In this document: positions 25,673 through 34,865 of the stretch, piece after piece | Numbering within the stretch: the first letter of the stretch is position 1 | Layout: every line of letters starts with the position of its first letter | Program-made: the position numbers and the translations under genes | Notes under the pieces: model-generated | Database searches by the model: none | Told to the model about the DNA's origin: nothing | Seen by the model: only the letters and a program-made list of their open reading frames with translations | Source: Sphingopyxis sp. | GTDB taxonomy: Bacteria > Pseudomonadota > Alphaproteobacteria > Sphingomonadales > Sphingomonadaceae | Length of the DNA stretch: 64,000 bases | Assembly (NCBI GenBank): GCA_002733865.1 | Contig: NVXM01000032.1 | Span: 1-64,000, forward strand | Direction: 5' to 3'

Positions 25673-26953
25673 CTAGTCGATGACGTGACCGCGCACCATC
25701 ACCCAGTCGACCTCTTCGAGCTTGCGGACATCATCCAGCGGATTGCCGTCGAGCGCGATCAGGTCCGCCGAATAGCCGACCGCGATGCGGCCAATTTCAT
25801 TGTCCATGTCGAGCATCTTGGCGGCGACGGTGGTGGCACTGGCGACAGCTTCGCGGGGCGTCAGACCGGCATCGACCATCAGCTGCAGTTCCTCGGCATT
25901 GCGGCCATGGTTGAAGACACCCGCATCGGTCCCAAAGGCGACCGGCACGCCCATCTGCTTCGCCATGCTGACCGCTTTGCCGACCTTGCCCATGGTCATC
26001 CGGATCTTCTCCTCGACCACAGGTGTGTAGATACCCTTGCCGAGCCGCTCGCTTACACCCTTGAACGCCATCAAGGTCGGGATCATCGCGGTGCCGTTGG
26101 CCTTCATGACTTTCAGCGCCGCCTCATCGGCGAAGGTGCCATGTTCGATCGTGTCGATACCCGCGCGCGCCGCGGCCTCAATGCCGCGTGCGCCATGAGC
26201 GTGAGCCATGACTTTCAGGCCGAGCGAATGAGCGGTGTCGGCGATCGACTGCATCTCGTCGCTGGTGAACTGGGCATCCAGCCCGCGGCCTTGCTGAGAC
26301 AATACGCCGCCGGTGGCGGTGATCTTGATGATATCGGAACCGGCGCGGGAAGCCTTGCGGACCTTGGCGGCGCATTCGACCGTGCCGGTACAGCTATAGC
26401 CGCTGGTCAGCAGGTCGTTCACATCTTCGGTAAAGCCGGACACGTCACCATGGCCGCCGACAATCGCGAGGGCCGGGCCAGCGGCGATGATGCGCGGGCC
26501 GGGAATGATGCCCTCGGCGGTGCCGCGGCGCAGCGAGAAGGCGCTATATTGCGAAGATCCGGCTTCGCGCACCGTAGTAAACCCGGCTTTCGCGGTGATC
26601 AGCGCATTTTTTGCGCCTACGACCACGCCCCATTCGGCGGGCTCGGTGGTTGCCTTCCAGAAATCGCCGCCGGGATCGCCGGTCAGATGGACATGCAGAT
26701 CGATCAGGCCGGGCATGACGGTCTTGGTGCTGAGATCGATGATGGTCGCGCCCGGGTCGTCTACCGGCTCGGAACCGCGTCTTATGTCGGCTATCTTGCC
26801 ATCGCGGACAATGATCGTCGCCGGCCCGCTAGGCGCAGAGGCCGCATCGGTCAGCAGGTTGCCGACGCGGATGATCTGGTCCTGAGCCATGGCACTGGTC
26901 GATACCATCCCCAGTGCCAGCGTGGATATGGTCAGGCTGAGCGCGCGTATCAT
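25673..26953 (-). CDS. Exported amidohydrolase (imidazolonepropionase-like, metal-dependent)
   Basis: This protein of about 426 residues has a signal peptide (LSLTISTLALGMVSTSAMA-Q). Amidohydrolase metal-binding motifs are MPGLIDLHVHLTGDPGGDF (HxH), MAHAHGARGIEAAARAG, TIEHGTF and the Asp in VAFGTDAGVFNHG. It belongs with the COG1228-type secreted hydrolases, which often act on dipeptide-like or cyclic amide substrates. ATG 26953 has AAGGAGAC upstream; the frame upstream of that is not coding. It is first gene of a unit with the prolyl hydroxylase and divergent from the YceI gene. Confidence 0.87.
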   Translation of the reverse strand: MIRALSLTISTLALGMVSTSAMAQDQIIRVGNLLTDAASAPSGPATIIVRDGKIADIRRGSEPVDDPGATIIDLSTKTVMPGLIDLHVHLTGDPGGDFWKATTEPAEWGVVVGAKNALITAKAGFTTVREAGSSQYSAFSLRRGTAEGIIPGPRIIAAGPALAIVGGHGDVSGFTEDVNDLLTSGYSCTGTVECAAKVRKASRAGSDIIKITATGGVLSQQGRGLDAQFTSDEMQSIADTAHSLGLKVMAHAHGARGIEAAARAGIDTIEHGTFADEAALKVMKANGTAMIPTLMAFKGVSERLGKGIYTPVVEEKIRMTMGKVGKAVSMAKQMGVPVAFGTDAGVFNHGRNAEELQLMVDAGLTPREAVASATTVAAKMLDMDNEIGRIAVGYSADLIALDGNPLDDVRKLEEVDWVMVRGHVID

Positions 26954-27213
26954 CAAATGTCTCCTTATTTCGGTGCGCTTTTGCTTGCAGCTGAGACAAG
27001 TTGCAACAGGAAAGGGTGATGCGGTGTCCCTCCCGTTCGGGTTGGGCGCTCGGTCTCCGGCTGCGGGAACTGGATTTCGCCGCCCCTTGCGCGGCCGGGG
27101 CCGCCCCCCCGAATTGACAAGACGGGCCGTTTCGGCGATGATTTGGCTGATGACAGCTTCGAGCCGTATCAACTCCTGTTCCGGCTGGTCTGTTTATTTT
27201 TAGGAGATTTATC

Positions 27214-27840
27214 ATGCGCCTCCCTCTTGCTTTGCTAGCCCTCGCCGCGACCGCGCCCCTTCTGGCGCAGTCCGCCCCAGAAGTGCCGGGACAGGTCGAC
27301 GCAAGCCGCGTCGTCGCCGGCAGCTATTCTGCGGACCCTTCCCATTCGCTGATCGCGTGGGAGGTGAATCATTTCGGCTTCAGCGATTATATCGGCCTGT
27401 TCGGCGATGTGGCAGGCACACTGACCATTGACCCCGACAATCTTTCGGAGGCCAGCGTCGATGTGACGATTCCGGTCGCCAAGGTGACCACCGCCAGCGC
27501 CGGGTTGACTGACCATTTGCTGCGCCCTGGCAAAGATGGTGCGAAGCCGGATTTCTTCGGCCCAGAACCAAGCGACGCCCGCTTTGTCTCGACCAGCGTC
27601 GACGCCACCGGCAATACCGCGATGATCGAGGGCGATCTGACACTGAATGGCATTACCAAGCCGGTGACGCTGGACGCCGAATTCACGGGCGCGGGGAACA
27701 ATCCCTTCAACAAGAAGCTCACCGTCGGCTTTTCCGCGACCACAATGATCAAGCGCAGCGATTTCGGCATAGATGCCGTTCTGCCGCTGGTCTCGGACTC
27801 TGTCGAGCTTGAAATTCACGTCGCATTTGAAAAGGACTGA
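27214..27840 (+). CDS. YceI-family periplasmic lipid-binding protein
   Basis: This 208-residue protein has a signal peptide (LALLALAATAPLLAQS). The YceI lipocalin-like fold shows in AGSYSADPSHSLIAWEVNHF, TLTIDPDNLSEASVDVTIP, IEGDLTLNGITKPVTLDAEF and the C-terminal RSDFGIDAVLPLVSDSVEL. YceI proteins bind polyisoprenoids or amphiphilic lipids in the periplasm. TAGGAGATTT precedes ATG 27214. Monocistronic, divergent from the amidohydrolase. Confidence 0.92.
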   Translation: MRLPLALLALAATAPLLAQSAPEVPGQVDASRVVAGSYSADPSHSLIAWEVNHFGFSDYIGLFGDVAGTLTIDPDNLSEASVDVTIPVAKVTTASAGLTDHLLRPGKDGAKPDFFGPEPSDARFVSTSVDATGNTAMIEGDLTLNGITKPVTLDAEFTGAGNNPFNKKLTVGFSATTMIKRSDFGIDAVLPLVSDSVELEIHVAFEKD

Positions 27841-27969
27841 TCGCAGGCATGGCCGGTGCAGGCTCGGTTGGCACTCCTGCCAGCCAGCCTGCGTCGCAGC
27901 AGTTTCTGCCTGGGCGCTGAAAGCTGCCGCTGGCCCTGTACCGGCCGGCTGGCGGCCGGCCAATCCCAG

Positions 27970-29862
27970 CTAGTTTTTCGCCTGAATATTCCGCTGAGAG
28001 AAATAGTTGGCCAGGCCGCGCCTCTCGTCCTTGGTGAGTTTGCGGGCGATGCCGGCCATCGGTCCGAGAGCCCGTGTGTTGCGGGCCATCGCGCCGGAGT
28101 CGACCCAGTTTTCCAGTCTGCCAGCGAGATAGACAGCGTTTTGCCCGTCGAGAGTTGGAATCAGCGGGACGGTCTTTACCGATTTGCTGCCGTGACAGGA
28201 CAGGCATGCGGGCAAGTTGCGCGATTTGTCGCCGTGCAGGGCAAGCTTTGCAGCGCTGGCGATGGTAATGGATGATTTCAGCGATCGATTGACTGCGTTG
28301 GAAGGGACGGGCGGCAAAGCGGCGAGGTAACGGGCGATTCCGACAATATTGTCGGTCGTAAGCTTGTTCGCTACCAGCTGCATTTTTTCGCTGTCCCGGT
28401 GATCCAGCCGGAAACTTGCCAGTTGCTGGATAAGGTAAGGCTCGGACTGAAGGGTGATGTTGGGAATGTCCTTCTCAGCCGAGCCGGCGAGCCTGTCTAC
28501 GTGGCAGATGGTACAAACATCGCCCATGAAGCGTTTCAGCGGTTTGTCTTCGATCCGCATGGTTGCCGGATCTGTCGATGCGCCATGCGGTGCGTTGGGA
28601 GCGAGGGTTGTCCCCATTGGCAGACTTGCGAAATAGCCGGCGATGCCGCCATAGGCAGATTCGGCGACATTATCGGTAATATAAGGCATCGGATGCCAGG
28701 TGCCGTAACCTTGCGATAGATTTTCCGGCTCCGAAAACCCGAACAATTGCGTGCGCAGGAAGCCTTCATTCTGCCCGATTATGTCCGGTGCGCCGGTGAT
28801 CCTGCGCCGATCGGATGAGCCATGGCACGTCGCACAGGCGGGAACGCCGCGTCCGACAATACCATTTATCGCGAGCGACTTGCCAAGCGCCATCGACTTT
28901 TGTTTCGCCACAATCGGTACATTGGACGGCTGCGGCCCTTTCCGCGAGAAATATTGCGCCAGGGCCTTGATCTGTGGCCCCGAAAGCGCGGTTGCAGCCA
29001 CAGCCATATAGCCGCTGTGACGCGACCCGCTGGCGTAACTGCGCAAACGCTGCTCGATCTTCTGTTCGGGCAACATGGTAAGATTTGGCGCGTTTCCGCC
29101 GACAACCGCGCTGGTGCCGTCGGCACCGTGACAGGCAATGCAGGACGAAAGGGGGCGATTGTCGAAACCGAAGGGGCGCCAGCCGATCGATGGCGACACA
29201 TAGGCATATTCCTTCAGCGGCGGTGCCATCGCGTGCAGTTTGAGGGCCTCCTGATGTCCGCGCTCCTGCCAAGCGATGGCCGGTATGTCCGCACTGTTCG
29301 CCAACGGGCCGCTGACCAGGGTGCGATATTCGTCGGTCGACATATCGGGCAGTTTCCGGAGGAACCGGACCATCGGCCAGATTTCCGAGACCCCGCCGTC
29401 CGATGGCCAGGATGGCATGGCGCTGAAGCGCACGCCATCGCGCACGATCACAAACAGCTCGGCATCGGAAAACTGATCGACCACCGCAGGCAGATATTGT
29501 GGTCGCGGCCGCATCGACAGGGCCTGCGGGCTTTGACCCAGGCCGGGCGCGCCATGGCAGCTCGAACAAACCTGCTGATAATGCTGGGCGCCGAGTAATT
29601 CCTGGCCAGGAAAAGGCTGCGCTGCTGTCTTGTCGATCCACCGCGCCTTGCTGGCAACGGAATTCTTGAATGTGGTGTGAAGCATGAATCGGGTGAGCGG
29701 ATTATGCGGTGGGCGGGCGGAGATAACGATGGATCCGGTCATCACGGCGAAAGCGACTATTGCAGCGATGAGGAGGGCGATGGCGAACAGAGCGCATAAA
29801 CTGGCCGCAACCCCCTTTTTGAACGGAGGCAGATTGCGGTAGCTTTGTACGGGCGATAACAT
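27970..29862 (-). CDS. Membrane-anchored multihaem cytochrome c (five CxxCH)
   Basis: This protein of about 630 residues has an N-terminal membrane segment (ASLCALFAIALLIAAIVAFAV) that probably anchors it with the haem domains in the periplasm. Five c-type haem motifs occur: CSSCH, CIACH, CATCH, CTICH and CLSCH, each in a cytochrome-c-like repeat; methionines that could be sixth ligands follow several of them. The tandem layout resembles diheme c4/alcohol-dehydrogenase-type cytochrome subunits. No dehydrogenase partner is adjacent. ATG 29862 is chosen because the alternative TTG 29907 lacks a ribosome site; GGACAAG precedes the ATG. Confidence 0.85.
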   Translation of the reverse strand: MLSPVQSYRNLPPFKKGVAASLCALFAIALLIAAIVAFAVMTGSIVISARPPHNPLTRFMLHTTFKNSVASKARWIDKTAAQPFPGQELLGAQHYQQVCSSCHGAPGLGQSPQALSMRPRPQYLPAVVDQFSDAELFVIVRDGVRFSAMPSWPSDGGVSEIWPMVRFLRKLPDMSTDEYRTLVSGPLANSADIPAIAWQERGHQEALKLHAMAPPLKEYAYVSPSIGWRPFGFDNRPLSSCIACHGADGTSAVVGGNAPNLTMLPEQKIEQRLRSYASGSRHSGYMAVAATALSGPQIKALAQYFSRKGPQPSNVPIVAKQKSMALGKSLAINGIVGRGVPACATCHGSSDRRRITGAPDIIGQNEGFLRTQLFGFSEPENLSQGYGTWHPMPYITDNVAESAYGGIAGYFASLPMGTTLAPNAPHGASTDPATMRIEDKPLKRFMGDVCTICHVDRLAGSAEKDIPNITLQSEPYLIQQLASFRLDHRDSEKMQLVANKLTTDNIVGIARYLAALPPVPSNAVNRSLKSSITIASAAKLALHGDKSRNLPACLSCHGSKSVKTVPLIPTLDGQNAVYLAGRLENWVDSGAMARNTRALGPMAGIARKLTKDERRGLANYFSQRNIQAKN

Positions 29863-29961
29863 GCAACTTGTCCATCGATGAAAAGGTGATGTCGCCTGAT
29901 CGGTCAAGCAGTTGCAGGTTCAATTGAGGCACAACACCCGAAGAACCATAATGGTAATCAG

Positions 29962-30150
29962 ATGTCGAGGGGACTGCAAGAATTTAGAGAGGCTTGCCGT
30001 GTTGACAAATGGTTGCGGGGTTGGCTGTTTCAAAAAGAACGATCGGAACCAGAGCCATTACCGGCGTCGCCTTACGGCAATAGGCATTATGCGAAGATGC
30101 CTTCCAATTGGCAGCTCAACCCTGGTGTCTATGGGGGCGGCAAAGCATGA
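29962..30150 (+). CDS. Possible small protein, 62 aa, unrecognised
   Basis: This short frame starts at ATG 29962 in the 306-bp divergent gap between the cytochrome gene and the 3' end of the FNT gene. The product (MSRGLQEFREACRVDKWLRG, then a Pro-rich middle and PSNWQLNPGVYGGGKA) has no feature I recognise, and no clear ribosome site is present. Codon use is not strongly GC3-biased, unlike its neighbours, so this may be chance. No other content was seen in the gap. Confidence 0.2.
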   Translation: MSRGLQEFREACRVDKWLRGWLFQKERSEPEPLPASPYGNRHYAKMPSNWQLNPGVYGGGKA

Positions 30151-30168
30151 CCGGTTTACCGACGCTCA

Positions 30169-31047
30169 CTAATCTGAATTTTCCGCGATTTCGTTGTGCA
30201 CCTGAGCGTGCGCAAGCAGAGCGAAGATCAAGGTGCCGCCGATGACATTGCCGGCCAGCGCGGGCAGAATGAAACCGAACAGGGCGAAGCCGAGACTGGC
30301 TTCACCGGAAAGCCATAGCAGCCAGGCCTCGCCGGACCCCGCAACCACGTGGCTGAACCCGCCCAGCCCGACAAAATAGGTGAAGAAAAATATGATCCAG
30401 AATTCCTGCTTACGCCCGACCGGCAGCGACCATGCAACGGCGGCGAGCAGGAAGCCGGCCGGAATCCCTCCGCGCAGAGTCTCCATGGGGCTGTGATCCA
30501 GCAATTTGCGCGACAACTCGATCATCGCTTCGACATGGTTGGAGAAACCGATGGCATTCACGCTCAGCAGCGCCGTGATCAACAAGCTGCCACAGAGATT
30601 GGCAATCAGCACAATGCCCCAGAGGCGGCCGATACGGCACAAATTTTCCCAGGTCGGATTGGTGGCAACCGGCAGCGCCGCAGACAATGTGCTCTCGGTG
30701 AACAGCTGGAGCCTTCCCAATATGACGATCAGGAAACCCAATGTATAGCCGATGGAGGATATGGCCGGTCGCCACGCTGTATCGGGGAGCGCCTGTTCCA
30801 GCAACGATTCCCCCAGTATCGATGTATTGATTGCTATGCCAGCCGCCAGCCCGGACCAGAACAGCGACGCCGCCGGTCGTCGCAGTTCGTCATGACCTTC
30901 GCGGCGAACAACTTCGTGAACGACATTGGAATCAATTGAAGCCCGGTCTTTTGCCTGGTGTTTTTCTTCGCTGCTCAGTTCGACGTTGGGCTCATCATCC
31001 GGATCAGATTTGTCTGCCGCGCTTTCTGACTTTTCGTTCACAAACAT
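30169..31047 (-). CDS. Formate/nitrite transporter family channel (YfdC-like)
   Basis: This 292-residue protein has a charged N-terminal tail of about 55 residues and then six hydrophobic segments of the FNT fold (SLFWSGLAAGIAINTSI; SSIGYTLGFLIVILGRLQLF; VLIANLCGSLLITALL; FWIIFFFTYFVGLGGFSHVV). The motif GRLQLFTESTLSA resembles the YfdC subgroup rather than FocA or NirC. FNT channels move small monovalent anions such as formate or nitrite; the substrate is open. GGGGAGAG precedes ATG 31047. Confidence 0.87.
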   Translation of the reverse strand: MFVNEKSESAADKSDPDDEPNVELSSEEKHQAKDRASIDSNVVHEVVRREGHDELRRPAASLFWSGLAAGIAINTSILGESLLEQALPDTAWRPAISSIGYTLGFLIVILGRLQLFTESTLSAALPVATNPTWENLCRIGRLWGIVLIANLCGSLLITALLSVNAIGFSNHVEAMIELSRKLLDHSPMETLRGGIPAGFLLAAVAWSLPVGRKQEFWIIFFFTYFVGLGGFSHVVAGSGEAWLLWLSGEASLGFALFGFILPALAGNVIGGTLIFALLAHAQVHNEIAENSD

Positions 31048-31232
31048 CTCTCCCCGAAACCAATGCTGGCGAGGCTTATGCCCGTTTTACGCTTCGCTGC
31101 CAAACGAGGTTGCTGCCGCCCGCAAAATTTGTCCGCGTCGCGCGCGAACCGGCGGCTGGATCAAGAGCATGGCGCACAAAAAACCCGCCGCCTTTTCAGG
31201 CAGCGGGCTCTCCATATCTTGGGCTCCTGATC

Positions 31233-32162
31233 TTACCAGAAGAAATCGTGAATCACGTCGATGACTTCGCCGCTATAGATGTCGATCAACAGGACATCAT
31301 CATAATAGCGGACCCAGCGCGTCCCGGGATAGGCCGCGGGCAGGCGGTAATAGCTCGGATTGTTGATCCAGTAGCGCGAACCGTAGAAAGCCGATCCCAG
31401 AGAGATCCCGATGCTCAGGCGGCGGTAGCGGTAATCCCGATAGGGGGCATAATAGCGTCCCAGCCGATAATGGTTGCGATTGGCATTGCGATAGCGCCGC
31501 CAGTCATAGCGCCGGTCGTTGCGCCAGCTGCGGTTCCAGTTGCGCACGCTGCGATTGTAATTGCGGTTGCTGTCATAGCGGCGCTGATCCCGATAGCGCC
31601 GGTCTATCCGGCCATCCCGGTTGCGGTCGATCCGGCGATCGACGCGGCCATTATCGTTGCGATCATAGCGCCGGTCTATCTGGCCGTCGCGGTTCCGGTC
31701 CCAGCGGCGGTCGACCCGGCCATCGCGATTGCGGTCACCGCGTCTGACGTCCTGACGCCTTTCGGCGTTTCTGTTGCGATCCCAGCGCTGGTCGACATTT
31801 CTGCTGGCGTTGCGCTCCGCGCGCTGGCGGCGCTCGTTCGCGAGGTTAAAATTGCGATCCACGCGGCGGTCCGCGCGAGCGGCTGGCCGGGAGGGTGCGA
31901 CGCGTTCCGTCCGTACCCTTCGCTCGGCTCGCACCTGGCCGCGGTTGTTGCGGTTGCCGGGGCGCTGGGCCTGGCGCAGGCCACTGCCACGATTGGCGCG
32001 GCGTTCGCTGCGTGCATCACGCTGCAGGGCAGCGGCTCCGGTCAGATCGGTTTTAACCAGTCCGGGCGCATTGTTGAGGTTAGGGGCAATCTCGGCGGCA
32101 GATGCGGCGGCGGGCGTCAACATCGTGGCAGCCATCAGGCCGGGGATAAGAACTATACGCAT
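31233..32162 (-). CDS. Exported RcnB-family protein with Arg-rich tandem EF-loop-like repeats
   Basis: This 309-residue protein has a signal peptide (GLMAATMLTPAAASA-A). The C-terminal 60 residues are an RcnB-type domain (AAYPGTRWVRYYDDVLLIDI, then GEVIDVI). The middle is extremely Arg/Asp/Asn rich. At about residues 143-190 four 12-residue units follow one another, DRNRDGRVDRRW, DRNRDGQIDRRY, DRNDNGRVDRRI and DRNRDGRIDRRY, each fitting the D-x-N-x-D-G-x-I/V-D calcium loop of EF-hand, dockerin or thrombospondin type 3 repeats. RcnB is a periplasmic protein linked to nickel/cobalt efflux in E. coli. Metal or calcium binding is inference. AGGAG precedes ATG 32162. Confidence 0.82.
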   Translation of the reverse strand: MRIVLIPGLMAATMLTPAAASAAEIAPNLNNAPGLVKTDLTGAAALQRDARSERRANRGSGLRQAQRPGNRNNRGQVRAERRVRTERVAPSRPAARADRRVDRNFNLANERRQRAERNASRNVDQRWDRNRNAERRQDVRRGDRNRDGRVDRRWDRNRDGQIDRRYDRNDNGRVDRRIDRNRDGRIDRRYRDQRRYDSNRNYNRSVRNWNRSWRNDRRYDWRRYRNANRNHYRLGRYYAPYRDYRYRRLSIGISLGSAFYGSRYWINNPSYYRLPAAYPGTRWVRYYDDVLLIDIYSGEVIDVIHDFFW

Positions 32163-32266
32163 GGCTTACTCCTGTTGCTGGCGACTCCATTTGCCGCATC
32201 GATGCAACGGGTGATAGTTTATTAACCCTGTCAGAGGCCTGAACTGAGTTGTTATGTTCAGGAAAG

Positions 32267-32307
32267 GTGGAACTTATATGAACATGAATATTCAGATAAG
32301 TTCCACC
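32267..32307. repeat. 12-bp perfect inverted repeat
   Basis: GGTGGAACTTAT at 32267-32278 is exactly complementary to ATAAGTTCCACC at 32296-32307, with a 17-bp AT-rich spacer. It directly abuts the next hairpin element. Confidence 0.7.
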
Positions 32308-32441
32308 CCGGACTTGATCCGGGGTCCATCTCGAGCAAGCGCGAGTGGAGGCGATATTGGTTTTCGTGGCGCGCGGTGTAATCAACTACACCATCGTGTT
32401 TCAGGAAGGTCCAGGAGATGGACCCCCGCCTTCGCGGGGGC
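32306..32441. repeat. Dispersed hairpin-pair element, family C, copy 1
   Basis: Two hairpins, CCCCGGACTTGATCCGGGG and CCCCCGCCTTCGCGGGGG, bracket a core whose ends read CCATCTCG and GAGATGGA. The same arrangement recurs at 48694 and 57430. Confidence 0.65.
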
Positions 32442-32474
32442 ACAGCGCTTCGTCGTAGAAGCACGGCTTGTCGT

Positions 32475-33830
32475 CTAATCCTTCAGATTATCCTTTTCCA
32501 GCCACTCCTCCAGCCATTTGATCGTATAGTCGCCGGACTGGAATTCCGGGTCATAGACCAGCTTCTGGTGCAGCGGGATGGTGGTCTGGACGCCTTCAAT
32601 GACAAATTCGTCGAGCGCGCGTGCGAGCCGCATCATGCAGCCATCGCGGGTGCGGCCATAGACGATCAGCTTGGCGATCATGCTGTCATAATAAGGCGGG
32701 ATCGAATAGCCGGCATAAAGACCGCTGTCGACGCGCACATGCATGCCGCCAGGTGCGTGGTAGCTGGTCACCTTGCCGGGGGACGGTGCCCAGGTCTTCG
32801 GATTTTCCGCATTGATCCGGCATTCGATCGCGTGGCCCTTGAACTCCAGCTCATCCTGCGTGACCGACAAATCGCGGCCATCGGCAATACGAATCTGCTC
32901 GCGGACCAGGTCGAAGCCGGTGATCATTTCGGTCACCGGATGCTCCACCTGCAGCCGGGTGTTCATTTCGATGAAGTAGAATTCTTCGTTCTCGTAGAGA
33001 AACTCGATGGTGCCGGCACCGCGATATTGCATGCCCTTCATGGCGTCGACGCAGACCTTGCCCATCCGCTCGCGCTGCTCAGGACTGATGACGGGCGAAG
33101 GGGCTTCCTCGAGCACTTTCTGGTGGCGCCGCTGCAAGGAACAGTCGCGCTCGCCGAGATGGATCGCATTGCCGCGGCCATCGCCGAACACCTGGAATTC
33201 GATATGGCGCGGATCGCCGAGATATTTCTCGATATAGACGGTGGCGTCGCCGAAGGCCGCCTTGGCCTCGGTGCCGGCCTGTTTCATCTGGGTTTCGAGT
33301 TCGGTCTCGCTGTTGACGACCTTCATGCCGCGGCCGCCGCCGCCGGAGGCTGCCTTGATGATTACCGGATAGCCGACATCTTTCGCCACCCGTTTGGCTT
33401 CTTCAATTTCGCTGACCGCGCCGTCGGAGCCGGGCACCAGCGGGATACCGAGGTCGCCAGCGGTTTTCTTCGCCGCGACCTTGTCGCCCATGATCTTGAT
33501 ATGCTCGGGCTTGGGGCCGATCCACTTGATATCATGCGCTTCGACGACTTCGGCGAAATGCGCATTTTCGGAAAGGAAACCATAGCCGGGATGGATCGCG
33601 TCGGCGCCGCTGATTTCGGCGGCCGAGATGATCGCCGGGATCGACAGATAGCTGTCGGCGGCCGCCGGGGGCCCGATACAGACGGCCTGATCGGCAAGCC
33701 GCACATGCATCGCGTCTGAATCGGCGGTGCTGTGCACGGCGACGGTCTCGATGCCGAGTTCTTTGGCGGCGCGCAAAATTCGCAGCGCTATTTCGCCGCG
33801 ATTGGCAATCAGGATTTTTTCAATGGTCAC
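32475..33830 (-). CDS. accC: Acetyl-CoA carboxylase, biotin carboxylase subunit
   Basis: This 451-residue protein is full length for AccC. It shows the N-terminal ILIANRGEIALRI, the ATP-grasp glycine-rich loop KAASGGGGRGMKVV, EAPSPVISPEQRERMGK and the catalytic EMNTRLQVEHPVTEMI segment. It carboxylates biotin on AccB using ATP and bicarbonate, the first half-reaction of fatty-acid synthesis. The start is GTG 33830, 10 nt after accB, with GAGG upstream. Last gene of aroQ-accB-accC. Confidence 0.96.
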   Translation of the reverse strand: MTIEKILIANRGEIALRILRAAKELGIETVAVHSTADSDAMHVRLADQAVCIGPPAAADSYLSIPAIISAAEISGADAIHPGYGFLSENAHFAEVVEAHDIKWIGPKPEHIKIMGDKVAAKKTAGDLGIPLVPGSDGAVSEIEEAKRVAKDVGYPVIIKAASGGGGRGMKVVNSETELETQMKQAGTEAKAAFGDATVYIEKYLGDPRHIEFQVFGDGRGNAIHLGERDCSLQRRHQKVLEEAPSPVISPEQRERMGKVCVDAMKGMQYRGAGTIEFLYENEEFYFIEMNTRLQVEHPVTEMITGFDLVREQIRIADGRDLSVTQDELEFKGHAIECRINAENPKTWAPSPGKVTSYHAPGGMHVRVDSGLYAGYSIPPYYDSMIAKLIVYGRTRDGCMMRLARALDEFVIEGVQTTIPLHQKLVYDPEFQSGDYTIKWLEEWLEKDNLKD

Positions 33831-33840
33831 GCCGCGAACC

Positions 33841-34323
33841 TCAAGCGATCACGACCAGAGGCTGGTCAAATTCAATCGGCTGGCCGTTTTCGACCAGGAT
33901 CGCCTTGACCGTGCCGGATTTTTCGGAGGTAATCGGGTTCATCACCTTCATCGCCTCGACGATCAATAGTGTATCGCCTTCGGAAACCTTGGCGCCAACG
34001 CTGATAAAATTGTCTGCGCCGGGTTCGGGGGCAAGATAGGCGGTGCCGACCATTGGCGATTTTTGCGCGCCGGCATAGTCATCAGTCGGCGCTGGCGCGG
34101 CTTCGGTTGCGGGAGCGGGAGCGGGCGCTGCTGGCGCCGGGGCCGGAGCAGAAGCCATCGGCGCTGATATATAGGTTCCGCCACCGCGGGCGACCTTGAT
34201 CTTTCGGTCACCGTCTTCGACCTCAATTTCGGTCAGGTCGGCTTTTTCGAGAATGGCCGCGAGATCGCGCACCAGTTTGATATCTACATTCATGCCTTCA
34301 CCCGTATCTTTTTTTGCAGGCAT
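33841..34323 (-). CDS. accB: Acetyl-CoA carboxylase, biotin carboxyl carrier protein
   Basis: This 160-residue BCCP has an N-terminal helical segment, a Pro/Ala linker (APAPAPAAPAPAPATEAAPA) and a C-terminal biotinyl domain with the biotin-accepting lysine in EAMKVMNPI. AAGGAC lies before ATG 34323; ATG 34293 (MNVDIKLVRDL) is a possible later start. It lies 20 nt after aroQ and 10 nt before accC, the common alphaproteobacterial order. Confidence 0.96.
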   Translation of the reverse strand: MPAKKDTGEGMNVDIKLVRDLAAILEKADLTEIEVEDGDRKIKVARGGGTYISAPMASAPAPAPAAPAPAPATEAAPAPTDDYAGAQKSPMVGTAYLAPEPGADNFISVGAKVSEGDTLLIVEAMKVMNPITSEKSGTVKAILVENGQPIEFDQPLVVIA

Positions 34324-34343
34324 ATTCTGTCCTTATGCTGACG

Positions 34344-34781
34344 TTAAAATTTGCTGGCAGCGTCCAGCGCCAGTTGATAGCCTAAAGCACCAAAGCCGCA
34401 AATCGTTCCTTTTGCAACCGGTGCAATGAAACTCTTGTGGCGAAATTCTTCGCGCGCTGCCGGATTGGAAAGATGCACTTCGATGACCGGCGTGCGGATT
34501 GCCTTGATCGCGTCGAACAACGCGACCGAGGTATGAGTCAGCGCTCCCGCGTTCAGGATCACGGCCTGCGCATCGTCGGCGGCCGCTTCGTGGAGCCAGT
34601 CGACCAGATGGCCTTCGTGGTTGCTCTGGCGAATGTCGACGTCAAAGCCAAGCGTCTGGGCATGGTCTTCCATCTGGCCAGCGATTTCGTCGAGCGTTTC
34701 CGAACCGTAGATTTCGGGCTCGCGCATGCCCAGAAGGTTGAGATTGGGTCCGTTCAATATAAAGATGGTCTTGGTCGCCAA
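34344..34781 (-). CDS. aroQ: Type II 3-dehydroquinate dehydratase
   Basis: This 145-residue enzyme of the shikimate pathway converts 3-dehydroquinate to 3-dehydroshikimate. Family motifs are IFILNGPNLNLLGMREPEIYG (with the catalytic Tyr), RQSNHEGHLVDW, VILNAGALTHTSVAL and IEVHLSNPAAREEFRHKS with the catalytic His. Length is normal. First gene of the aroQ-accB-accC unit; divergent from thiSG. Confidence 0.96.
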   Translation of the reverse strand: MATKTIFILNGPNLNLLGMREPEIYGSETLDEIAGQMEDHAQTLGFDVDIRQSNHEGHLVDWLHEAAADDAQAVILNAGALTHTSVALFDAIKAIRTPVIEVHLSNPAAREEFRHKSFIAPVAKGTICGFGALGYQLALDAASKF

Positions 34782-34865
34782 GATATTGGTCCTTCCCCAA
34801 GGCTTTTGGTTGCGACTGGAGCGCCCTCTTTATATGGCTCGTTTTTGAAAAGCGAGATCAAAGAC

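Larger units (their letters stand above)
32163..32474. other. Non-coding region rich in inverted repeats
   Basis: No gene is seen here. It holds the leader of the RcnB-type gene and two stacked repeat structures (32267-32307 and 32306-32441), and lies just downstream of accC. Confidence 0.4.

Noticed and set aside
30831..32225. Long plus-strand Ala/Val/Pro-rich frame
   Set aside because: It is the complement of the Arg/Asp-rich repeat gene, which has signal peptide, ribosome site and RcnB domain.
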